This document shows, in pieces, positions 44,773-57,400 of a DNA stretch of 64,000 bases. The number at the start of each line of letters is the position of its first letter. Position 1 is the first letter of the stretch. The notes beneath the pieces are model-generated. The model ran no database searches and was not told the DNA's origin. It saw nothing but the letters and a program-made list of their open reading frames with translations. The stretch comes from Lutraria lutraria (Eukaryota > Mollusca > Bivalvia > Venerida > Mactridae): the NCBI GenBank assembly GCA_964023205.1, contig OZ026845.1, positions 4,660,001-4,724,000 of the forward strand. The letters are read 5' to 3'. A program made the position numbers and the translations under genes.

Positions 44773-45733
44773 AATCAGTCCAATAAATGATTCTAAATTT
44801 AGAATTTCCATTAGAGTTTGAAATCCTTAAATGTAAAAACAGTACATAAAGTTTAGCAATAGCATTAAATTCATAACACGAGATGGCATTACGTGTCTAT
44901 AATTCAGCAATTTCACATCTACATTGTATCACTTTGTTACACAAATCTATTCACTACCACTAACACCGTTTACTACTACCTCACCAGTGACTTTCAGTTA
45001 CATGACCCCAAACATGCGTTGCGCTGAGGCGCAACGCAATAGTGCTGAAGCCATAGCTGAAATGTTGAAATAAGATTGACTGTTGCACTACTGTCTACAC
45101 TTCTGTCACACAATACCGACTTAACCTTAGATTCTCATTCGGATTTTCAGAAAAGTTCAGCAGTGGTCTTCTTTTTATACAATGTAGTTTGTATTTGCTT
45201 ATCGCTTTCCCCACAAATTATATACAAATTTCAAGTAACTTTCTAAATAATTTTATTAATAAAATGGCATGAAGTTTTTTTTGACAGAGGCAAATGGGGG
45301 AAAACCTAAACATTATCATTTTCTGTGCCCTCAATCACGGCATCAAAGGCAATTCGAGAAGTCTGTAAAAAGACGGCATCTTTTTTTATAAAGAACGCTG
45401 TTTTACCGACTCTTCTTTTAGTCCACGTTGCGTCTTTTGTATCGTCCGTCTTCTATATCAGAGAGCTACGGACCCGAGTCTTTCATACGACACGTTTGTA
45501 AAGTCATTCTGCAATTCCACTATGCACGGCAAAGTTATGCCACAAACACCAGCACACCATTACTATACTTACGTAGTGAAAATCAACAAAGAGCACTGTG
45601 CTAAATAGACATTTATGCTAGGTACCTGGGTCTCGCACGCCACACATTTTCAAGATGTGGTTAACATATTTGAAAACCACTCCACGCATCATGAAATTAT
45701 TGACTGGACACGAACGAATCGAGCAATCATATT

Positions 45734-46018
45734 GTTTGTTTGTTTCATCGGGTTTTACGTCATTTTCAATATTATTTCAGTCATATCGTGGTGGGCAGTA
45801 ATCCTACCAAGCTTTCCTGGACTTTATTTAGGTCTTAACCAGTACTAACCACATTCTATCCGTAAGCTTCCGCCAAGCTACCCAACATAATTCAGAGGTG
45901 GAGGACAATTAAACATAGGATGTGTCAAATTTGTCACGCACAGTGTGAGCCTCGCCCGGGTTTCGAACTCACAACCTCTCGATCATCAAACAACGCTCTT
46001 ACCACTGAGCCAACCGGG
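45734..46018 (-). mobile_element. tRNA-derived SINE, copy B
   Basis: Orthologue of 14258-14545. The left flank CGAGCAATCATAT is present. The right target duplication and the last bases of the head are deleted, so CAACCGGG joins TCCAAAAAG directly. Confidence 0.85.
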
Positions 46019-46585
46019 TCCAAAAAGCAACAAGAATTGTTTGTGAAACACGGATACCCCTGAAGGCCAATTGGATAATAAGGCCTTGACCTACATACCT
46101 TAAAATCAATAGGGGTAATCTTCATTTGATGACCAACCTTCCAACTAGATGTAAGGGCCTAGGCTAAATAGTTCGCTAACTATTGCCCGGACAAGGTCCG
46201 GTTCCAAAGCAATATACCCCCTTCTTTTTCGAAAGAGGACTTAATTATTATCAAGATATTGAATATCAAAGGATTTTATTTGTATGACACCTGATGACCT
46301 TGATCTTAAACGAAGTGAGCCTCAACACCATGGCGAACTTCAAATATGCATTCGTTTGAAAAAAATAATAATCATCTTGTGACATATGAAGTATCAGTGT
46401 CAAAAGATAATCATGTGAATGGGTGCTAAAGTATACGACATTTTTATCTCTGTAACTGACCTTTTGATCCAATGACCAAGAATCATACACGGCCATCTAC
46501 TAAATATGTTTTGCTATTCTGTGAAATATGAGGGCTCTATCAAGCAAAGCAAAAAAAATGTGACATTGTGAAATAAAATATATCG

Positions 46586-47051
46586 TTTGGAATGTTTTAT
46601 TTGTGAATTATACGTTTCTGCTTCAGATGGTGTAAAGGTACGGAACGAGATTTCCACAAAATTTTAATGTGTGATATATTCGTACGAATTTTTCACACCT
46701 GTATTGGACATAATTGGTCGGCAATTTATTTTTCCCAAGTATGCATTTTATGCATAAATCACATATTTATTTTGAGCGATGAACTAAGGCAGGTGGGCCT
46801 TTTAACACACAGACTGATGAATTGAATAAAACCTTTTCGAAGCTCAGTGTTTCTGCCAATGTTGTGTATTTCATACTGAATTTGTACACATTTCCTAAGC
46901 TTTCATTTTGATTAAAATCACGTTAATTGTACAATGATGTATACATATTGTGCTAACACAATGTTATTCTACTGCTTAACATGGAAACAGAAGGACTAAT
47001 TGGTACCCAGCAAAACTGGGTTATATTTTTGGTACATTACAAATAACATTA
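46586..47051. other. 466-bp stretch present only in copy B
   Basis: Copy A joins TATCGATTAT directly to TATATTGTAATTG near 15080. No TIR, tail or reading frame was recognised, so insertion in B and deletion in A cannot be separated. Confidence 0.6.
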
Positions 47052-47277
47052 CTATATTGTAATTGATTCCGTAACGTAAAAACAAACTTGGTACTGCATA
47101 AGACAATCAATTACATGTAATTAAATTACAAGTACAGAAACTGTTCATGATAACATCACCAAGCGACCACTCCTATTATTCTATAGTATTGTCACATTTA
47201 TTTAGCGAGGACTTTTTAATATTTTCATCATAGTTTTAGATGATAACAGCTCAATATGATACCGCCTCGGTTCAGAC

Positions 47278-47480
47278 AATGAGTCTCCGTGGTCAAGTGG
47301 TAGCCGCACTAATTTAACGAAGGGGATCCCGTGTTCTTATGGTAATGAACTCTGACAAGTCATTGACCGCTGTGAATTCGAATCCAACATTGAACCAAAT
47401 TTCGTTTACTAGTGTGAAAGCTTTATGTCCAGAGATCGTACGGAAGTACGTATTTCTCCCGGAATGCCTATGGTCTTCTC
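47278..47480 (+). repeat. Possible tRNA-derived SINE, copy B
   Basis: Same A-box-like and B-box-like motifs as 15308-15480. It abuts the LINE relic, here with about 20 bp more of the junction. Confidence 0.4.
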
Positions 47481-47489
47481 CCAAAAGTA

Positions 47490-50400
47490 GTCTTGCTGCT
47501 ATTAACCTGTAGGACCAGGGGTGGTAATGGCGTGACTGACGGGATATGAGGGGCGTGAGGAAGTATTCAGTGGGGATTGCAACCAACTGACGAGTGATCT
47601 TATACATTAGGGATAACCTATTGTCAATGCGTCTGAGATCAAGACGGTGGAGATTAAGGGACTTCAGCATATCTGTTACGCTAGACATTTGGTCATAGTC
47701 AGACTTTATCCATCGAGCAGCTCTTCTCTGTACAGATTCGAGCTGGTAGATTAGAGATTGGGTGTGGGGTGACCAGACCTCAGAGCTATATTCGAGTTAG
47801 GGTCTTACAAGACTCTCGTATGCTATGGCCTCAATGGACTGGGATTTAACTTGACATTTCTCCGGAGAATATCTAGGGTTTAATTTGACTTTTTTACCTA
47901 TTAATGTGGGTATCCCATGACAGATCTTTTGATATATCCACACCGAAGTGTTTGGCAGAGGTGACTGATTCTAAAAGCACTCCATGGAGGTAGTATTTGG
48001 ATGGGATAGGATTTTCCTTCTTGTGACATGGATTACTTGGTATTTGGATAAGTTGAACTCAATGTCCCCAACCCAATGCCCACTTTTCTAAGATTTTAAG
48101 ATCATTTTGGAGGGTAGATGATTGGTCTGAAGTAGTAAGGGACACTTAAGTAAATGACAATGTCATTAGTTAAGAGGCGAAGCTTAGATTGTATGTTTTG
48201 CTGTAGGTCATTTATGTAGGCCAGGAACAGACAGACCCCTGTGGTACCCCTATGGGACAGGGATTGCTTCTGATTGGTAACCATTAAGGACAACAAATTG
48301 GGATCTGTTGTCCAAGAAGCTCTTAATCCATTTTAGTGTTTGACCTCGGACTCCATAACTGTGCATTTTCATCAAGACTTTCTCATGGATGACCTTATCA
48401 AAAGCCTCGCTGAAGTCAATGAGGATGAGATCTACTTGTTGTTGTTTTTTGTTGTTGTTGTCGTTGTATATGGAAGTAACCAGGTCATTTACTAGCATGT
48501 CAAGTTGGGTTACGCATGATCTCTTTTCCTGGAAGCCATGCTGGAGGTGATAGAGAATGTTTCATGTTTGTGTATTGTTAAACAATGGAAGAGGAAACAA
48601 TGTGTTCAAGGGTTTTGCAGAGAACACATATTAGGGATATAGGCCCATAGCTAGCTGTAAACAGGTGCGATATTTGCTTTTTTCCACTGGAAGGGGAGTG
48701 TACCTTCATCAAGGGACTTTTGGAAGATTGTTTCAAGAATAAGATAGCTCTTCAGACAGCATTTTAAGAAAGAGGAGCTTTATTTGATCAGGGTCACTTG
48801 CTTTATGAGGGGTTTAGGTTTGAGAGAAGTTACTCTATACTATTAGAGCTAACTTTGATGTTTGGCATTTTAGGAATACTGGTAGGTTAACCTATTTCTG
48901 ATGGAAAGTTATCATTTACATCCTGGATTTTCATTTTGCATAGCGAGGCAAGGCTTAATGGGGAATTTGGGCTAAACACAGACTGAAATTGTTTATTTAA
49001 GACAGTTGCTGTAGCCATTTCATCATGGTGGAGTTTATTTTGAGATTTCAGGGGGAGGGTTGTAGAATCTTGTTTCGAATGCTTAATGTTTGGCATTAGG
49101 TCTAGTTCTAGATGGGCATCAGTGTTATTTCTGTTACGAATGTCATCGAGATATTGTTCATGAGCCTCTTTAACTTTTCTCCTCACTGTATGTTTTAGAT
49201 CCAGGAATTTCTTTCTATCAGAGGAATTTTTAAAAGCTCGGTATTTTCTTCTGATTATTCTCTTAAGGTTTTGTTTGACTCATGGGTGATGATCTCTGTT
49301 TGATGATGTTTTAGGGGATATGTTTATTTGTCAGGTTATTGAATGTAGACGTTAAGTCCTCCCATAACTCTTCAACACTAAGTCCAAAGTATTTTCCCTT
49401 AGCGAACATGACCCGGTGGTATCCATTAACTGACTGCTTTATGTCCTCTCAGTTTGCTTTCTTATACAGTGGGATTTTACCAGGCTCTTGTTGACTGGTT
49501 TTGGCAGAAACATTAACTGTTACTTTCGCAATGTTATGGTCACTGAGATGCCAGGTATGATGTTAACCTGTCTCAGTGAGTCAGTTGTTGGGCACATGGA
49601 GTCCCAAACCATCTTAGGGAAATTTAGGTCTCCTGCCACCCAGATGTTTGATTTTTTTGGGTAGCTTTTCCCAAGGATTTTTTTAATTCAAAAAAGCTAT
49701 TTTCGTTATACAGTGTAACTTCTGAAATCCGGACCCTCTGAAATCCGGAAACTTCTGAAATCCGGACGATTTTCTTAGTCCCGAAATTTCTTCCTCTATT
49801 TCAATGTAAATTAGACTTCTGAATTCCGGAACTTCTGAATTCTGAATTCCGGACGATATTTTCATACATTTTGGTTTATGTAAGTGCAATTTTACTTCCA
49901 AAATCCGGACAGTGCAGAAAGTGTCATCCTTAATTAGTCCTGCGATTTTTAACCCGGAGGCAAAATGTCATTGTTCTCTTTTTCAATTGTTTACCAATCA
50001 GTGGTGTTATATTTTGAAATGTGTTAGAATAACAATATGTCAGTTTGCATTTGTAAAATGAACCACTTTTACTAAAATATATATACACTCATTAACAGTT
50101 TTGACTGGTTCATTTTTGTAAGTAAAATTGTATTGTCGGTATCTTCCTTTCGAGAAAATATTAGATTTTGATTAATAAATCTTATTAATGTTTATCTTTT
50201 ATTTTTGAATCATGCCTTAATAATAATGTTGTCCCTATTTTCACCATTAAAAAACTCTGGCATCTAACACATCTGTACTTGTTCAGATAATTTTAGACTT
50301 CTGAATTCCGGAAACTTCCAAAATCCGGACATTTTGGCCGGTCCCATGGGTGTCCGGATTTCAGAAGTTACACTGTATTCATGGGGTTTATAGTAGGCTT

Positions 50401-50783
50401 CGACTATTAGGGGGTCCAACTTACTCCGGAGGTCTTCACAGTTTGGTTGGAGCTCAGACATTTCTTGGGCCATAATACAATCACTAACAGCAATACATAC
50501 GCCTCCGCCTGTCTGTATCATCCGGTCTCTACGGAAGTTCGTGTAACCTAAGTCAGGGCTGATACTTCACTGGTATAGTGTTTGAGTTTGAGCCATGATT
50601 CTGTGCCGATAACAATGTCAGGATTTTTTTCGTTAACAATGTTGCTGAATGCTAGCTTTTTGTCCACAATTGATCTACAATCTATGACCTGGACTTTTAA
50701 TGATCGTTTAATATTGTTTTTCTTGCTTTTTCTGGGACTTCGGCCATTAGTTCAATTACGCTTAGGTGTGGATGTCTGAGCCA
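47490..50783 (-). pseudogene. Degenerate antisense LINE, copy B, with nested MITE
   Basis: Same relic as 15500-18130, with the same stops and frameshifts. RT blocks lie at 48250-48498 and near 48240, and endonuclease blocks on both sides of the Tigger-like MITE at 49711-50375. Minor substitutions only. Confidence 0.85.
49711..50375. mobile_element. pogo/Tigger-like MITE with perfect TIRs
   Basis: 665 bp. The first and last 23 bases are exact inverse copies (starting CAGTGTAACTTCTGAAATCC). TA flanks each side. Copy A gives the empty site TTCGTTATATTCATGG at about 17718-17733. Several internal phrases CTGAAATCCGGA and CTGAATTCCGGA repeat the terminus. No intact transposase; the 72-codon minus frame is repeat translation. 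Confidence 0.9.
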
Positions 50784-52332
50784 TGGATAATGATGTTACA
50801 ATTACTGTTAAAGCTAAGGCTCGAAGAATTTAGCGTTTCCAAAGGGTTGGGTGTTTCTAGGGAGTCTAGGCTAGGGACGGAGCTGTTGGTAACATTTATG
50901 TTTTCACACAGGGAACACTTTCAGACTCCGACCCCGTCTCCAAGTCTATCATACATTGACCCATTTATATTTTGGCAGTCAGCATGGAACCACGTCATAC
51001 ACAATTTAATTTCCTTCAAGTTATATATCTGATTGAATAGGGCCTGGGTTGCTTTCTACATCAAGAGATATTGCAATGATTTGTATCCACAGAAATGCCA
51101 TGCTTTAACACACGGTTTTACCTGTATCCTTTTTGCCAATAAAGTTCCTCAATTTCTTCCAGGTCTGTAAAAACAACTGTAATTTAACACAATTGTTGTC
51201 TACATACCTTACATGGAGCTTGTTTTGTTGAAGTATTGACAGACTGCTTGAGAATGCAAGCAAAGCTATTAAAGCTACCTCGAACATATAAAGACGTGTG
51301 GGAATATTTGGGAGAATAATGTAAACAACGAAGAGTTTTTATAAGGGGGGGGGGGATAACTTCGGATGGTATTTGAGTAGTTTTTATAACTTCCGGTTCG
51401 ATAGTGAGCACGGAAAATTATTTCAAATCACAACAAATACTTGAATGGAGGAATGATTAATGTCATCTATTCTATGAGCCTGTGATGCTTCATCTAGTTA
51501 TCTGCACCTGAGACGGAGAAGATTAAAGTTTTGCAAGAGCTGCAAGGAAAGCGGTTTTGGTTGACATATGCGCGCGCAATCCACGACAGCATGGGAAAAC
51601 CACAACTAATTTGAGGTAGCTCTAATTTATAGAAAACTGACATTTTCCTATTATTTTGCAGCAACATCTCAGTAGATTGGTTGATATTCATATTTGTATT
51701 TAAAACAAAGACTATAAGAAGTATATACGTTTGTCATGTATTTCAGTGACCCTATGCCAGGTTAATTATACGAGTGGTACATCCTATTACAATAGCATGT
51801 GCTACAGGCTTGAATATGGAACACCCACAGCTTATTTTTCAAAGTAATCTTCCTTCTTGATGTTTTGGTGTCAATGTGACAGTCATTTATATGAAACATT
51901 GTAGAATAAAAATGCAAAATCTTGGTTTAAAATGTAGATGTGCTAGAAGTGACAAGATTAACATACTTTGCTCACATCGAAATACTTCAGTGTTAGCAGC
52001 GCTTTGATTAAGTATATTCACATCACTGGATATGTTTCGCGGAACATCAACCAAACAGATTTGTCACCAGTTGTGACTTTATAATTTAATTATGGTATTT
52101 CTCGGCTTATAGATTAGACAGAATGATTAGGCGAATCCCAAGTTTGATAGCGCTTTTGTTCGTTATTTTATTTACATCATGCATTGAACTGACGATAGAA
52201 AGGCCTTTATGGTAGAGAATGTAGTCTAAGAAGTTCATATAATGTAGATGGATATAATCTTCATTGTGACTAAACATACAAAAGCACACAATTGCAATAT
52301 TCACGCACATGATACAAAATTAATTTCATATA

Positions 52333-52481
52333 CAGTACAACCTCTCCAGAGCGGCCCTCTCATGTGAAACAACCCACCTTCTACAACAGCTTAATATTTT
52401 CCCAGTGCACGATTTAATTTTTAACGTAACTTCTCTAATGCAACAACCTCTCAACAACAACATAACTTAGAGAGGCTGAAC
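52333..52481. mobile_element. Short pogo/Tigger-like MITE, copy B
   Basis: Orthologue of 19543-19689, with TA flanks. Confidence 0.6.
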
Positions 52482-52989
52482 TATAATCAAAAAACCTTTT
52501 GACCAAGACTAAATATGATAAATGTTTAAATACTTCATTCTCCGAAGTCTCGCCTATTTTTAAGGGATATAATTAATCCCTTAATCTGATGACATTGACT
52601 TTCTTTTCTGTGCTTTACCCTTTTCAATTAAATAGTACAGTATATTGTAAGTATTCATTTATTATTGTTCTTACCAAATAATCTTGTCACTCTTCTTTGT
52701 ATGTGATAAACTTTAAAAATACCAAAGTTAAAAGATAAAAAAATAGCAAAAAAGAAACAACAAAATTAAATAAACAAATTAAAAATACCCGGATGACATT
52801 GAGCATTTTGTCTGATGTAATGAAAATAATGAAACAACGTTGTCACACTCTATAGGGATCCTTTCGCTATAGCTCCTCGGAGTTGCACTATTCGGTGAAT
52901 GATACATTTTAAATTGGGGAGTTGTATACGGAGAAAAGCATGTGCAAAGTCGAATACAGCTGGCATACACTTTTATATGATGATATACA

Positions 52990-53525
52990 TGTCACGCTTA
53001 TATTCGGTTCCTTTTTGGTGTGGGTAACCGAAAACGTAGATTTCTACTCTGAGGAAATGTCTGTAGAGAGAATAAAATAACACGTCTGACTTCTATGAAA
53101 GTTTATAGTAAATGCCAAGATATATATGATAACAAAAGCAAAATGAAAACAACATGAATAGTAATGAAATAATGATATAGAAAGAACAACATGAATACAA
53201 TAATTTACAAAAATGTCTTTTACATTAATGGTATACCTGTAGAGAGAATAAAATAACACGTCTGACTTCTATGAAAGTTTATAGTAAATGCGAGTTGAAA
53301 AAGGTGCGCATGCGTGTTGTGGATTTTCTGAAATAAATTAAAGATTAGTAAATTATTGTGATGAAATGACGAAATGGAGTATTAAATGAAAGTAAATGAA
53401 TGATTTAATGATAAATGATGAGATAAATGGAGAAAGTGAAAAAAATATAAATAAACAACCGGATGTACATATGTACAAAGTACGGTGGACCATTATGGCC
53501 ACCTACAATACTTAACTCTGCGACA
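52990..53525 (-). repeat. 3' LTR, Gypsy copy B
   Basis: 536 bp. Carries ACATTAATGG where both copy-A LTRs have ACATAAATGG. Confidence 0.93.
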
Positions 53526-53552
53526 TTCTCCCCCCCCCCCCCCCCCCCCCTA
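53526..53552 (-). promoter_or_regulatory. Polypurine tract with expanded G run, copy B
   Basis: The plus strand shows 21 consecutive C's (53530-53550) where copy A has seven. Position next to the LTR is unchanged. Confidence 0.75.
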
Positions 53553-54401
53553 TGGGAAATGTCGTCCCGACATTTCAGAACCAGATATCGTGCCTATTAT
53601 ATATACAAGGTAAAATAAAGTTAAACTATTTTACCAATAACAGAGTAAACCAAAATGTACCTAAAGTCAACAATAACAACAAGGTATAAATACTCTGATA
53701 GCACAAACAATATCTCAACCTACTACAAACTACACACACCATTTAGAATAAAACTACATGTAATAAGCTATAAGTGTACAAGAATTTACTTCAAGCTACT
53801 CAAGGTCATTTAAAAAATAAAACTACATGTAAAAAGCTATAAGTGTACAAGAATTTACTTCAAATTACACAAAGCAACATCCAACATCACAACCTCATTA
53901 AGAAGAAATGCATACAAGTATTAACGTATGAGCAAGCTGCAGTCCTACTCACACAAAGAGAATATAACTATTAAGTATATATTCAAAAATATAGGAATCA
54001 ACATGTGTTCATAAATCATATGATTTAAGGACACAGTATGATTTAACAACAATCATACAGGTTGAAATTGTAAACAATTTACAACCTACAACATTGATAT
54101 AAGCAATTAAGCTTTATAACATCCCACAATGGGTAAAACAAAGGGTTATGTCAAGCTATTAAGCATTGTCACATACTACTTTACAGATGGCATTAAGTCT
54201 GTAAAGGAAACAATGTAAATACAGTTGTACAATGAATAAATAATAATGACAGTTATGTCATACATTACACATGAATCTGAAACCTATTAAGGATCCATAC
54301 ATAACAAGAATTCATTACAGTTTGGCTGCTAAGCAGTTTATTTATTTCACAGTTAAAAACTCAAAATGAAATCTTCATTATTAACAATGAAAAAGGTACA
54401 T

Positions 54402-57400
54402 CTACTTTCTGACCCAGTCAGTAGCATTCAACCATTTAGGTTCATTTCTACTACGTGCTAGTCTGTTACGCGTGATGACGCTAGGTGGGTTGGGTCTTCT
54501 TGCTGGAATCACATATGGGGTATTGTCAGTAGAATTAGAACTAGCCTCTTTAGCATTCTCCAATCTACGTTTAGTATTAATTTGGATCGGTAGACCCATG
54601 AATGGCAATAATAAATTGCGGTGTACAGTTCTCACCTTACCTCTGCCATGTTCTAGTTTGACTTGGAAAACTGGAATATCAGGGTTGGGTTGAGCAGTTA
54701 CTACATAGACCTCCTTGTCCCACTTGTCAGCTAATTTGTTGCGACCCTTAAGTCCTACCTTTCGGACAAGGACCCTATCACCAGGTTCTACTTTGGCCTC
54801 CCTGACACGCAAGTCATATCTCCTCTTATGACGATTTGATTGTCGCTTGCTTTCATTACTTGCCACTTTGTAAGCAAAGTCAAGTCTTTTCCTTAGATTG
54901 GCCACATAATTGGACCTATCTTTCGACTTAAGAGCCGTATCGGGTTCAATACCCAGAAAGGCTTCAATTGCCAATCTAGGATGTCTCCCAAACATAAGGA
55001 AATGTGGAGTTAACCCAGTACTCTCATGACGAGTTGCATTATACGCATGCACTACAGCAGGAACATGAGCTTTCCAGTTAGTTTTCTTCTCCTCCTCTAA
55101 GGTGCCAAGCATATTTAACAAGGTTTGGTTAAACCGCTCTGGCATACCATTCCCCTGTGGATGATAAGGAGTGGTTCTCGACTTACTAATGTCGGCTATC
55201 TGGCAAAGCTCTTTGATGACTGCACTTTCAAAGTTCCTGCCCTGGTCACTATGCAAACGACTAGGAAAACCATAATGACAAATAAATTGTTCAAAAAGAA
55301 CCTTGGCTGTAGTATGGGCAGTTTCATTACGTGTCGGGATTGCCTGCGCATAATGAGTAAAATGGTCAGTAATGACCAGTACATGTTCATATCCTCCAGA
55401 TGACATCTCAATAGAAAGGAAATCCATACAAACCAGCTCCATAGGGTAGGTTGATGTAACTGATACTAATTTCGATGCTGGTCTTGATGGAGTCTTTCTA
55501 CGGATGCATCTGGGGCAATTTCTTACTCTTTGCTCAACAAAGCTGTCCATATTAGGCCAATAAAACCTGGGTTTTATCAAGGAGGTCGTCCTATCCCGAC
55601 CCTGATGTCCAGCTTCATCATGCAGTCCTGAAAAAATAACATCATGATAAATGCTTGGTACAACAAGTTGGAAAACAGAATGGCCTCCAATCAAGGCTTT
55701 ACGGTACAAAATATCATCTGTTAAAATAAAATTAGACCATTCCCTCAAGTATTGGCTCACTGGCCCAGACTCCAATGACCTCTGGCGATTAGTCAACTTA
55801 TAACCCCTTTTTACAATTTCTAACACCCTAGCGATAACAGGATCTACATACTGTTCAGTTTTCCAGTCAATTTCACTTAACTGAGAACTGTTATAATCAA
55901 CTGAGACAGATTGCACAGTTTCTTTATTGACACTTACGCATTCAACAACAGGGGCTTCTTCCACACTAACAGTTTGAGCTAGGAAAAGGGCTTTAACTGC
56001 TTCGGGAAATACGATACCTTTGCCAGGATCAGAAACGGGCAGACGAGAGAGGTTATCAGCATCTATATTTGTTTTGCCAGAGCGATAACGAATGGTGAAA
56101 TTATACGAGGACAAGGCAGCTAGCCATCGATGGGACATTGCATCAAGTTTAGCTGTAGTGAAGGCATATGTTAACGGATTGTTATCAGTGCGTACAATAA
56201 ATTGATTACCATAAAGATAGTCGTGAAACTTGTCTACGACTGCCCACCGAAGAGCCAAAAACTCAAGTTTATGAGCTGGGTAATTACGCTCGGCTGAACG
56301 TAAACCCCTACTAGCATAAGCCACTACTCTCTCCACTCCATCCTGTTCCTGATACAAAACGGCACCAAGGCCTACACCACTTGCATCAGTATTGAGAATG
56401 AAGGGTTTATTGAAATTTGCATAGGCAAGAATTGGAGCAGTAGTCAGTTTATCAATCAAGGTATCAAAAGCTTTCTGGTGATTACTTGACCAAATAATAG
56501 GCTTCATGTCTTTGACCCGGCCTTTCTTGGTAGGATGGCCCACAAGAATGTCATTAAGTGGTTTTGCTAAACTGGCAAACCCTTTCACGTACCTCCTATA
56601 ATATCCAGCAAACCCTAGAAAACGGCGGACATCCTTAACAGTAGAGGGTTGGGGCCATTCTTTCAAAACCTTGATCTTTTCAGGATCTGTTTCTACACCC
56701 CTTTCACTGACAACATGACCTAAATAGGTAACTGAAGTTTGAAAGAACTCACATTTGGAGCCTTTCAATTTCAAACCACTCTGCTCAAGACGTTGAAAAA
56801 CGGCTTCAAGTCTTTGCAAATGAAGGTCAATACTATCAGAAAAAATAATAATATCGTCTAAATAAATTAGACATTCTTTCAGGTTTAACTCTCCTAAACA
56901 ACGTTCCATGAGCCTTTGAAAAGTAGCCGGTGCATTAGTCAGACCAAAGGCCATTCTATTGCATTCATAAAAACCTAAAGGACCTACCGAAAATGCGGTC
57001 TTGTGCTTATCAGTCTCTTTCATGGCAACCTGCCAATACCCAGATCTGAGGTCTAACTTAGAACAATATTTGGAGCCTGTGAGAGAGTCAATAGTCTCAT
57101 CAATCCTAGGAAGTGAATACGCGTCTTTTACAGTTTTATTGTTAAGACGACGAAAGTCTATGCAAAAACGTAATGAGTTATCTTTCTTCCTTACAAGGAC
57201 TATATTGGAAGAAAATGGACTATGGGATTCACGGATCGCCCCGGCCTCCAACATTTCCTTCAAATGTTCCCTCACTTCTGTAAACATACCCGGGGGAATC
57301 CTTCTATGGGGCTCCTTAAATGGGGTAGGGTCATCTAAATGAATTTCATGTTCTACAATATTAGTACAACCAAGGTCAGTAATACCAGTGGAAAATATAT

